Assembly (NCBI GenBank): GCA_030653175.1
Contig: JAURZV010000073.1
Span: forward strand, 1 to 64,000
Direction: 5' to 3'
DNA length: 64,000 bases
Source: Methylobacter sp.
Lineage (GTDB): Bacteria; Pseudomonadota; Gammaproteobacteria; Methylococcales; Methylomonadaceae
Below the pieces are notes generated by a model. It saw only the letters and a program-made list of their open reading frames with translations. It did not search any database and was not told where the DNA came from. The first letter of the stretch is position 1; every line of letters begins with the position of its first letter. Below are positions 45,527 through 53,126 of the stretch, one piece after another. Made by a program: the position numbers and the translations under genes.

Positions 45527-46128
45527 ATGCACTTAACTGTAGGGGTCATGGGTTCAGCCGGTAACGAAGCAGCAGACGATGTCAAAGAGAAATCCATGAT
45601 TCTGGGTCAGAGTATTGCACAACGTGGCTTCGTATTAATAACGGGTGCGTGCCCTGGCTTGCCCTATGAATGTGCCCGTGGTGCGAAACAAGCAGGAGGA
45701 TTATCCATTGGTATTTCGCCGGCTTTGAGCTTGGATGAACATATACACAAGTACCGGTCGCCAGCTGACGTTTATGATGTCCTTATCTATACAGGTAGTG
45801 GCTTGATGGGGCGTGAAGTGACGAATATACGCTCAAGTGATATGGTTGTAATCCTCGGAGGACGTTCCGGTACATTAGGGGAGTTTGCTATTGCTTTTGA
45901 TGAAGGCAAGTTGATCGGGGTATTACAAGGCAGTGGTGGAATTGCTGATCAGATTCAGGATCTTGTGGCTAGTTTTCAGTTTTCAGTTTTCAGAAAGATA
46001 GCGGTGCACGTTTAGTATATTCAGCCGATCCATTGAAGTTAATCGACGAAATGGCAAAGTTATATACAGAACGTCATTATCAACGTCCTTCCTGTTTCTG
46101 CGACGAGATACCTGCAGGCGCAGGCTGA
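45527..46128 (+). pseudogene. LOG/TIGR00725-like Rossmann protein, frameshifted by a 7-bp repeat
   Basis: The first 153 codons are a good SLOG/LOG-like fold: GVMGSAGNEA at the start, ITGACPGLPYECARGAKQAGG near 40 and ILGGRSGTLGEFAIAFDEGK near 108. At 45973-45993 there are three TTTTCAG units. After them the family C-terminus (KDSGARLVYSADPLKLIDEM ...) continues in another frame to a TGA at 46126. The in-frame product stops at 46015. One or four units would restore the frame. The family binds nucleotides or small ligands; its role is not settled. Confidence 0.75.
45973..45993 (+). repeat. Three tandem TTTTCAG units in a coding region
   Basis: Exact 7-base units. Their number decides the reading frame of the LOG-like gene: three put it out of frame. 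Confidence 0.85.
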
Positions 46129-46361
46129 ATTGATCCACTCAATTGTACTAAACCGGTTTATGCAGTAGTTTTTACCGCTCATAAGCATTGACCAAACCCT
46201 GGAAGATTACGGAAATGTAATGTCTCGGTCAGCCTCCCGTAAGGAACAACCGTTTAAACTGGCTACATTCAAATAATCGCCCCGGAAACAGACATGAAAT
46301 CAGTTCCAGGCGGACGGCAGTACCCGCGTTTTTGCCAGACACTAAACCTAGGAGAAAATCC

Positions 46362-46490
46362 ATGAAAAGTTTGATTACCCTCGTCCTTGGCACCCTCGTC
46401 GTCGCAGGCTTTTCCGCGCACAGCATCGCCACTACAGACCTTACATTCCCATTTTTGTATGATATAAATTCTTTGGTGAATTCATCATGA
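46362..46490 (+). CDS. Truncated 42-residue exported protein
   Basis: GGAG site, then a textbook signal peptide (MKSLITLVLGTLVVAGFSAHS) and a short unrelated tail. Probably the 5' end of a lost periplasmic gene; the sequence after about 46440 is AT-rich and unlike the start. Confidence 0.4.
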   Translation: MKSLITLVLGTLVVAGFSAHSIATTDLTFPFLYDINSLVNSS

Positions 46491-46628
46491 GTTTCCTCAT
46501 CTATTGAACTTTAGGCGGTTCTCAGATTGGGAGACTCACGATGATTCCCGGAATTGTCCAACTCTGGGAGTTCCCCCGGCAAACCCGGGGGTTTACATTT
46601 GATTAATCAGACAAAAAAGGAGAGCATC

Positions 46629-46862
46629 ATGACTGATGAGCACGAGATGCACCACATCGCCAAGGGCAGATGGGTGTTTTACGGGTTTCTTTTAATTGCC
46701 GGATTCCTGCTGTTTACAGAGCACCGTGCCCATGTGCTTGGCATCCTGCCTTACCTGTTCCTGCTGGCATGTCCACTGATGCATTTGTTCATGCATCACG
46801 GTCACGATGGCCATGGCCATCATGCCCAGAACCACGACACAATCGAAGGAGACAGGAAATGA
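46629..46862 (+). CDS. DUF2933 small membrane protein
   Basis: 77 residues. The start is chosen at 46629 because an AGGAG site precedes it and the family begins there. A short His-containing N-tail is followed by two membrane helices ([15 protein letters not shown] and [20 protein letters not shown]), then a His/Asp-rich cytosolic or periplasmic tail ([15 protein letters not shown]). Its stop overlaps the next start (ATGA). DUF2933 proteins sit with methyltransferase-like membrane proteins and metal-efflux genes; the His tail suggests metal binding. Confidence 0.85.
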   Translation: MTDEHEMHHIAKGRWVFYGFLLIAGFLLFTEHRAHVLGILPYLFLLACPLMHLFMHHGHDGHGHHAQNHDTIEGDRK

Positions 46863-47494
46863 ACACTCCACCCCCGGCCTACGGACTCTGGTCGCTGGTC
46901 ATCATCAACTCGCTGGTATTCATCATCTTCGCCTTCAGCTTCGCCAAGCCGCAAAGCAAGCGCGACTGGCGCTCTTTCGGCGCCTTCTCGGCCTTCATTG
47001 TGGCACTGTTCACCGAGATGTACGGCTTCCCGCTTACCATTTATCTGCTTTCCGGATGGCTCGCCAAGCGCATTCCCGGTATCGATCCGTTTTCGCATGA
47101 CGCCGGCCATCTGCTGGAAGACCTGTTCGGCTGGCGCGGCAACCCGCACTTCGGACCATTTCACCTGATTAGCAGCGTTCTGATCGTTGCAGGGTTCTTT
47201 CTGTTATCCAGCGCATGGCGGGTGCTGTACCGGGCGCAACGCCAGCATACCTTGGCCACAACCGGACCCTATGCAAAAATCCGGCATCCGCAGTACGCCG
47301 GGTTCGTGATGATCATGTTCGGATTTCTGCTGCAATGGCCGACAATCGTGACAGTGGCGATGTTTCCGATTTTGCTCTACATGTACGTTCGACTTGCCCG
47401 AACCGAAGAGAAAGAAGCCTATGCTGAATCTGGGGAGAAATATTCAAAATATGCAGATCGTGTACCGGCATTCTTTCCACGATTCAACATTTAA
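46859..47494 (+). CDS. Isoprenylcysteine methyltransferase-like membrane protein
   Basis: 211 residues from the ATG at 46859, translationally coupled to DUF2933 (ATGA). Several membrane helices, with the C-terminal ICMT/PEMT signature [16 protein letters not shown] near 140-156 followed by [21 protein letters not shown]. Such enzymes use S-adenosylmethionine. In bacteria the acceptor is unknown because prenylated proteins are absent. Its regular pairing with DUF2933 at metal-resistance loci points to a membrane or metal-stress role, inferred. Confidence 0.85.
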   Translation: MNTPPPAYGLWSLVIINSLVFIIFAFSFAKPQSKRDWRSFGAFSAFIVALFTEMYGFPLTIYLLSGWLAKRIPGIDPFSHDAGHLLEDLFGWRGNPHFGPFHLISSVLIVAGFFLLSSAWRVLYRAQRQHTLATTGPYAKIRHPQYAGFVMIMFGFLLQWPTIVTVAMFPILLYMYVRLARTEEKEAYAESGEKYSKYADRVPAFFPRFNI

Positions 47495-47600
47495 ATGGCG
47501 GATGATGTGGCGATGTCATTACCAACTGAACACTGAACTATACGTTAACAATCTGAAAAACAATGTCGTTTTAACTATTGAATTACTCTGGAGAAAACCC

Positions 47601-47939
47601 ATGAAAACAAAGTTACTGATTACCCTGCTTTTGGCTCTTGGATTACTGTCTGCTTGCGCCGAGATGAACCCGCATCCGATGGATATGAGTCAAGCCGTGT
47701 AAAACGCGGAAACCAAAGCCGATCATGAGGCGCTGGCGCAACACTATGAGGAAGCGGCGAAAGAAATGCAGGATAAAGTTGATGAGCACAAGAAACTTCT
47801 TAGTCAATATGAGTCAGAAAGTTATCTCTACGGTAAACAGGCGCAATATTTAAAAACGCATTGCCGAAGATTGATTAATGTCTATGAAAAAGCTGACGAG
47901 GAAAACTTGAGCATGGCAAATCTTCATCGACAGATGTAA
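47601..47939 (+). pseudogene. Small-lipoprotein paralogue with one in-frame TAA
   Basis: From the ATG to the final TAA at 47937 the frame is intact (112 sense codons) except for a single TAA at 47700-47702 (MSQAV-stop-NAETKADHEALAQ). The intact copy has a His codon there (VHNAKTKADHEAL). Ribosome site and lipobox (LSAC) are conserved. The truncated product would be a 33-residue prolipoprotein. Confidence 0.85.
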
Positions 47940-48164
47940 CGCTTCACACCAGCCAGGGGATGGGAGTGTTACCATCCCCTATACAATTGTACGTGCTGGT
48001 ACCTTGCTCACCCTGGCTCACGAAACCCGTAGCATAGTAAAGAGTTGTCGGAGCACTTTACATGTGGGCGTGCTGAAAATAAAACATTAACAAGACGTTA
48101 AATACGGGCACCATTTGGATTGCCAGATGGTGGATTAGTCGCAGTGCAACGAAAGGAATTTTTT

Positions 48165-48290
48165 ATGATGAATTATACAGATGGTTGGATGAGTGGCGGG
48201 ATGGGCGGAGGAATGTGGATTTGGACGGTGTTCGGCGTACTGGTGGTGGTTCTGCTGGTCGTCCTGATTATCAAGCTGTCCAAGAAATGA
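48165..48290 (+). CDS. 41-residue Gly/Met-rich membrane mini-protein, copy 1
   Basis: AAGGAA site, then MMNYTDGWMSGGMGGGMW and a single hydrophobic helix (WTVFGVLVVVLLVVLIIKL) ending SKK. A near-identical paralogue is at 48838. Its stop overlaps the start of the intervening gene (ATGA). The Met/Gly/Trp-rich N-tail resembles the SHOCT-less small proteins at copper loci; role unknown. Confidence 0.7.
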   Translation: MMNYTDGWMSGGMGGGMWIWTVFGVLVVVLLVVLIIKLSKK

Positions 48291-48841
48291 CTGCTGACCG
48301 CCACAACGCACCGCAGCACAATCTCCACGCCAACCAAGCTGGAAACGCCGGAGACTGCATATCCAGCGCACATTCCAGCCTGCCTTGGTGGCGGTTGGGG
48401 CGGTTCTTTGCGACCACGGTGTTAGCGAGTTTCGTTTTGAACGGAATCTGGGAAATGGCACAGATGCCCGCCTACGTCGAAACGGCGGGATATTCCTGGA
48501 CGAGCACGCTCGGTTTTTGCACGCGGGCGGCGGTGGGTGATGTGGGAATCATCTTGGGCATTTACGCGGCGGGCGCGCTGGCCGCTGGCGATCTGGGCTG
48601 GGGCCTGCGCGGCCGCTGGAACATTTACGCCACAGTGGCTGTTCTGGGGTTGGCTTATGCGGCGCTGGTGGAACATGCGGCGCTGAGCGCCGGGCGCTGG
48701 TCATACACCGAGCGCATGCCCATGGTGTCCGTGCTTGGCGCGGGCCTGTGGCCGCTACTCCAAATGACGCTGTTGCCTCCGCTCACATTCTTGTTTGCCC
48801 GGTGGTGGGCTGGTCGTAGCGCAACGAAAGGAGCTTTATGA
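48287..48841 (+). CDS. Multi-span membrane protein between the mini-protein pair
   Basis: 184 residues from the ATG at 48287, chosen because it overlaps the preceding stop (ATGA). About four membrane helices follow a polar His/Asn-containing N-tail: FFATTVLASFVLNGIWEMAQ, GDVGIILGIYAAGALAAG, IYATVAVLGLAYAALVEH and LWPLLQMTLLPPLTFLFA. No family recognised. Its stop overlaps the ATG of the second mini-protein, so the three genes form one coupled unit. GC-richer than the flanks. Confidence 0.75.
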   Translation: MTADRHNAPQHNLHANQAGNAGDCISSAHSSLPWWRLGRFFATTVLASFVLNGIWEMAQMPAYVETAGYSWTSTLGFCTRAAVGDVGIILGIYAAGALAAGDLGWGLRGRWNIYATVAVLGLAYAALVEHAALSAGRWSYTERMPMVSVLGAGLWPLLQMTLLPPLTFLFARWWAGRSATKGAL

Positions 48842-48963
48842 TAAATCATACAAACGGATGGATGAGTGGCTGGATGGGCGGAGGGATGTGGATTTGGACG
48901 GTGATCGGCGTACTGGTGGTGGTCCTGCTGATCGTCGTGATTAACAAGCTGTCCAAGAAATAA
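48838..48963 (+). CDS. 41-residue Gly/Met-rich membrane mini-protein, copy 2
   Basis: AAGGAG site. Same plan as copy 1 (NGWMSGWMGGGMW, then WTVIGVLVVVLLIVVINKL, SKK). The shared upstream bases (GCAACGAAAGGA) show that the duplication included the ribosome site. Confidence 0.7.
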   Translation: MINHTNGWMSGWMGGGMWIWTVIGVLVVVLLIVVINKLSKK

Positions 48964-49310
48964 TCGTGCGACGACATGCCGGAGTCAAGGGCGGGCACCA
49001 AACACGGCGCTTTAGACAACGCTTTTCTGCCCACCGCATTGATGAATCCAGTGTTTGGTGTTGTAAACGGTGTACCCAAGGGCATAAAGGCAAAAAAGCC
49101 TGTAAGCCATTGCCCGTATCGTCTTCGGATGAGTCCGGATGTTTACTATCTGCTTCGATGATGATTTGAGAGTTACAGAAAAACCCATTTTCAGTTATCC
49201 ATGGCACCTTCGTCCATTCTTTTGGAATCAAAAAAGAAAATACGGACAAATCCTTAAGCCTGCATTGCCTACAGGGATGTAGGTAAGGGGCGTGAGCAGG
49301 AGCGGAAGCT
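48964..49310. other. Intergenic repeat mosaic
   Basis: 49021-49070 matches 45131-45180. 49264-49311 is the reverse complement of part of the 32072 element (GTAGGTAAGGGGCGTGAGCA, GGAGCGGAAGC). No gene. Confidence 0.6.
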
Positions 49311-49789
49311 TTGATTTGGGCTAGAGTCCCCGGGTTGTTTGCAGCGATAGCCATACTCTATGGGGTGCTGGATAGAAAAAGCAGCCCTATAGATCCGGTT
49401 CTACGATCCTTGATTACGGTGAGAGTATCGCAAATAAACGGGTGCCGTTTTTTGATTGATATTAACTCTGCCGTGTTGGCAAAAAGAACGGGCTCCATGA
49501 ACAAGGTGGAGACCCTTGAACGATGGCGAGAAAGCGAGTTGTTTGATAACAAAGAAAAGGTTGTCCTGGAATATGCCGAGGCTGTAACTTATACCGCCGG
49601 CAGGTTGATGATGCTTTGACTCAGCGTCTGTATGAATACTTTAACGAAGATGAAATAGTCGAATTGACCGGACTCATTGCCTTTCAGAATTTATCCAGCA
49701 AATTTAACAGTGCCCTGGATTTGCCTGCACAAGGATTTTGCCGTCTGCCAAAAAGTACAGATCGCAACAATGAAAATCCGAACGTTTAA
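49311..49789 (+). pseudogene. AhpD/carboxymuconolactone decarboxylase-like remnant
   Basis: The recognisable core is LRSLITVRVSQINGC followed by RFLIDINSAVLAKRTG and WRESELFDNKEKVVLEYAEAVTYT. The second Cys of the CxxC disulfide-reductase motif is absent (CRFL). The 5' end begins directly at a dispersed repeat, so the N-terminus is lost. Near 49596 the frame shifts: RQVDDALTQRLYEYFNEDE continues in another frame to TAA at 49787. Broken at both ends. Confidence 0.8.
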
Positions 49790-49836
49790 TACAAAAATGG
49801 CATTGCCGATTCTCTGCTAATGGAAGGAACACCACT

Positions 49837-49926
49837 ATGAATACATGGCCCAAGCTATCGATTACCGAAACCGCAAGCCTTCTTGCGACCGATGTGGAGC
49901 AGTATGAGAGAGGTTTATCGTCATGA
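49837..49926 (+). CDS. 29-residue mini-ORF before the methyltransferase remnant
   Basis: GGAAGGA site, MNTWPKLSITETASLLATDV..., stop overlapping the next ATG (ATGA). Unknown; could be a leader peptide or a gene fragment. Confidence 0.3.
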   Translation: MNTWPKLSITETASLLATDVEQYERGLSS

Positions 49927-50572
49927 AGAAACACCCCAATTACATCCCGGCGTTTCATTTCCGCTGGTTGACGCCCTGGTACGATCCGATGATACGGCGC
50001 TTGTTTCCGGAAGAGGCATTAAAGTCTGCATTGATCGCGCAGGCCCGTATCCAGCCAGGCCAAAACGTGCTTGTGGTACGGGCACACTCACCCTGCTAAT
50101 CAAGTACACCCACCCGAACGTCTCGGTATACGGGCTAGACGTGGATCCGCGGGTGTTGGGTATCGCACGAAGGAAGGCCGAACAGGCGGGAGAGGCCGTC
50201 GTTCTGCAACAGGGGTCGGCGACGTGTTTGCCCTATCCCGGCGGAACCTTCGAGCGTGTGTTTGCCAGCCTGATGCTGCATCACCTGACGCAGGAGGATA
50301 AACGGTTGGCGATCGGGGAGGCATTTTGCGTACTCAAGCCCGGTGGCGAACTGCATGTGGCAGATTTCTGCAAACCGCACGATTTGTCCATGTGGTTGAT
50401 TTCACTGGTGGTGCGTTGGGTGGAAGAGGTTCACGATAACATCCTGGGTCTCTTGCCGGTTTTCATGGCGGAAGCCGGATTCTGTCCGGTAGAGGAAACC
50501 GTCTGTTATCGTACGGTTTCCGCTAACCTCGCTTTATACCGAGCCTGCAAGCCAACGGGAGAAGTTCTATGA
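49923..50572 (+). pseudogene. Class I SAM methyltransferase, frameshifted in motif I
   Basis: The N-terminal part (KKHPNYIPAFHFRWLTPWYDP ...) reads in one frame to about 50070 (GQNVLV). The SAM-binding loop CGTGTLTLL and the rest (YGLDVDPRVLGIARRKAE, LMLHHLT, VLKPGGELHVADF) read in another frame to 50572. The VxDxGCG segment is shortened at the junction, so the deletion removed the conserved Asp. A functional enzyme cannot be made without frameshifting. Related enzymes methylate small molecules or quinone-like rings. Confidence 0.75.
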
Positions 50573-50595
50573 AGCCATCTCAGAGGAAAAACGTC

Positions 50596-51882
50596 ATGAA
50601 ATTCACTTTGCTTTGGGCTAGCCTGTTTTGGCCCATTTTTGCGACCGCCGAAGAACTCGTTTCACAAGTATTTTTGGAAAAATTAGTTCAGGAGGCGCAA
50701 GACAACAACCCGGATATTCAGGCCGCACGTCAGCGCTGGGAGTCCGGCCAGGCGGTTATCCCCCAAGTGCAAACCCTGCCCGATCCCAAGGTGATTCTCG
50801 GCTACAAGGATATGGCTCCGCAGAAGGAAATGATGTACGGCATGAGTCAGGAAATCCCGTTTCCCGGCAAACTCGGCCTCAAGGGCGAAATCGCAACGCG
50901 TGATGCCGAGCGCATGGAACAGGATTACCTGGCTACCCGATTGGCAGTTGTCGCAAGGCTTAAGGAGGCGTTTTATGACCTGCACTTTGTCCACGATTCT
51001 ATCGAAGTACTCGGAAAAACCAAGCTGTTATTGGAAGAGTTCGAGGAAACCGCCAGAGTCCGTTATTCCGTTGGCCAGGCGGCTCAGCAGGATGTCTTGC
51101 GGGCACAAACCGAAATATCGCGCCTGTTGGCTCGTCTTGCTTCGCTGAACCAGCGTCGACAGACCCTGCATGCCGACATTAACCGCTTGCTGAACCGCTT
51201 GCCCAACGACACGCTGGCGCCTCCGCAGGACAAATCCGCCGGGAGCGGATTTGCACGCGAAGCGCCCGAAGGGGGGCAGGCAGGGACAGCCTGGCCTGAA
51301 ATTCGGTTCACGCCCCTGCGTCACACACCCGCCGAATTGAACGCGCTTCTGGATCAATCCTCGCCGTTGTTGCATGGGCAGCAAAAGACCCTGGAACGTG
51401 GCGATCAGAATATTGCCTTAGCCAAGCGGGAGTATTATCCGGACTTCGAGCTGGATGCGCGGGGACTTCGCGATACGGCCATGAAGACGGACGGCTACCA
51501 GGTCATGCTGAATGTCAAGGTGCCCCTCTACTTCGCCACCAAACAACGGGAGGGTGTACATGAGGCGGTGGCCGGACGCGAAGCCTCGTTCCAGGATTTG
51601 CAGGCCCTGCGGCAAGAACTGCTAGCCCGTATTAGGGACAATCTGGCGCAGACCGAGCGTGCGGAAATGCTCGTCAACCTGCTGAAGGACGCCATCATCC
51701 CGCAATCGCGCCTTACCCTGGCCTCGGCCCAGGCCAGTTATGCGGTCGGCAAGGTAGATTTTCTGACTTTGCTAAACAGCCTGCTGACCCTGCAGGAAAA
51801 CGAGCTTGAATTCCATAGCGAGTTGGCCGAGCATGAGAAGGCCCTGGCACGGCTGGAAGGCATCACCGGAGAGACACCATGA
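50596..51882 (+). CDS. Outer-membrane factor of RND efflux system 2 (TolC/CusC-like)
   Basis: 428 residues from the ATG at 50596, preferred over one 27 bases earlier because AGAGGA precedes it and the signal peptide starts there (MKFTLLWASLFWPIFATAEE). Two OEP repeats: YGMSQEIPFPGKLGLKGE near 85, RYSVGQAAQQDVLRAQTE near 155, and YYPDFELDARG. The stop overlaps the adaptor start (ATGA). The exit duct of cusCBA-2. Confidence 0.9.
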   Translation: MKFTLLWASLFWPIFATAEELVSQVFLEKLVQEAQDNNPDIQAARQRWESGQAVIPQVQTLPDPKVILGYKDMAPQKEMMYGMSQEIPFPGKLGLKGEIATRDAERMEQDYLATRLAVVARLKEAFYDLHFVHDSIEVLGKTKLLLEEFEETARVRYSVGQAAQQDVLRAQTEISRLLARLASLNQRRQTLHADINRLLNRLPNDTLAPPQDKSAGSGFAREAPEGGQAGTAWPEIRFTPLRHTPAELNALLDQSSPLLHGQQKTLERGDQNIALAKREYYPDFELDARGLRDTAMKTDGYQVMLNVKVPLYFATKQREGVHEAVAGREASFQDLQALRQELLARIRDNLAQTERAEMLVNLLKDAIIPQSRLTLASAQASYAVGKVDFLTLLNSLLTLQENELEFHSELAEHEKALARLEGITGETP

Positions 51883-53117
51883 ATCAACGATCGCGCGATT
51901 TATTCCTTGGGGTGACCTTGGGAGCACTGGTGACCCTGACCTTTTTTTTGGTCTTGCGACCGGATCATTCGACGACCGTCTCATCACTCGCCGGCAAGGC
52001 CGAAATACCGGCTCATAAGGATCATGAGACAGCGGTCGAAACTCAATCGGCGCAAGAAGATCACTCGGCTCATGCGCAAAACCAAGCTCCGGCGCCATCC
52101 GATAATTCGATGATCATCAGCCCGGAGCGGCTGCAATCCATCGGTGTTAAGTTCGAGCCGGCGGAGCGGCGTCTTCTGGAACGGACGATCCGTACTGTGG
52201 GCCGGGTGGAAGTTGACGAACGGCAGCTCGCCCGTGTTACCGTCAAGCTGGAGGGCTGGATCGACCGGCTGCTCGTCAACTATACGGGGGAGTCGGTTAA
52301 ACAGGGCCAGGTTCTCTTCACACTGTATAGCCCGGAATTATTGGCCACCCAGGAAGAATACCTGATCGCCCTGCGTAGCAGCCGCACGCTGGGGAAGAGC
52401 GAGTTCCCGGAAGTCGCGGCCGGTGCAAATGCCCTGCTGGAAGCATCACGCCGCAGGCTGTTGCTTTGGGACATCCGGCAAAGCCATATCCTCGACCTGG
52501 AGCGCACCGGCCAGGTGCTGACCACCTTGCCGATCCATGCGCCCCGTAGTGGCACCGTCATCAACAAGATGGCCGTGGTCGGTTTGCAAACCAAGCCGGG
52601 AGACGAGTTGTACACCATCGCCGACCTGTCCCGCATCTGGATCGTCGGCGACATCTACGAAAATGAAATGCCCCTCATCGCGATCGGCCAGACCGCCAAC
52701 ATAAGCCTGTCCTACGCGCCGGACGTATCTCTGCAGGCGCGCATCAGTTTCATCTATCCCACCGTCGACCCGCAGACTCGCACCGCCAAGGTGCGCTTCG
52801 AACTGGATAATCCGGGCGAGCGGCTCAAGCCCGGCATGTACACCAACCTGGAACTGAAAGTTCCGCTCGGCATGCGGCTGGCCGTGCCCAAGGACGCGGT
52901 CCTGGAATCCGGCGAGCGGAAGGTCGTCTTCATTCACCTCGGCGGCGGACGGCTCGAATGGCGCAATGCCAAGATCGGCCTGCGCAGCGGGGACTGGGTG
53001 GAAATCCTGGAGGGGATTCGGGAAGGCGAACATGTGGTGACCTCGGCGAATTTTCTCATCGACTCCGAGAGTCAGTTGAAATCGGCGGTCGGCGGCATGC
53101 CGGGCATGAAACACTGA
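51879..53117 (+). CDS. Periplasmic adaptor of RND system 2 (CusB-like)
   Basis: 412 residues: an N-terminal anchor (about 10-30), a His-containing linker (AHKDHETAVE, DHSAHAQN), then the barrel-sandwich/hairpin body (SPERLQSIGVKFEPAERRLL, GWIDRLLVNYTG, LFTLYSPELLATQEEYL). It lacks the two heavy-metal-binding repeats of system 1; the His linker may replace them. It ends 9 bases before the pump gene. GC-rich relative to system 1, so independently acquired rather than a recent duplicate. Confidence 0.9.
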   Translation: MNQRSRDLFLGVTLGALVTLTFFLVLRPDHSTTVSSLAGKAEIPAHKDHETAVETQSAQEDHSAHAQNQAPAPSDNSMIISPERLQSIGVKFEPAERRLLERTIRTVGRVEVDERQLARVTVKLEGWIDRLLVNYTGESVKQGQVLFTLYSPELLATQEEYLIALRSSRTLGKSEFPEVAAGANALLEASRRRLLLWDIRQSHILDLERTGQVLTTLPIHAPRSGTVINKMAVVGLQTKPGDELYTIADLSRIWIVGDIYENEMPLIAIGQTANISLSYAPDVSLQARISFIYPTVDPQTRTAKVRFELDNPGERLKPGMYTNLELKVPLGMRLAVPKDAVLESGERKVVFIHLGGGRLEWRNAKIGLRSGDWVEILEGIREGEHVVTSANFLIDSESQLKSAVGGMPGMKH

Positions 53118-53126
53118 GGCAGGGCC

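Noticed and set aside
45131..49070. Integron attC-like interpretation of the repeats in the metal region
   Set aside because: No GTTRRRY/RYYYAAC core sites or integrase; the genes do not end systematically at the repeats.
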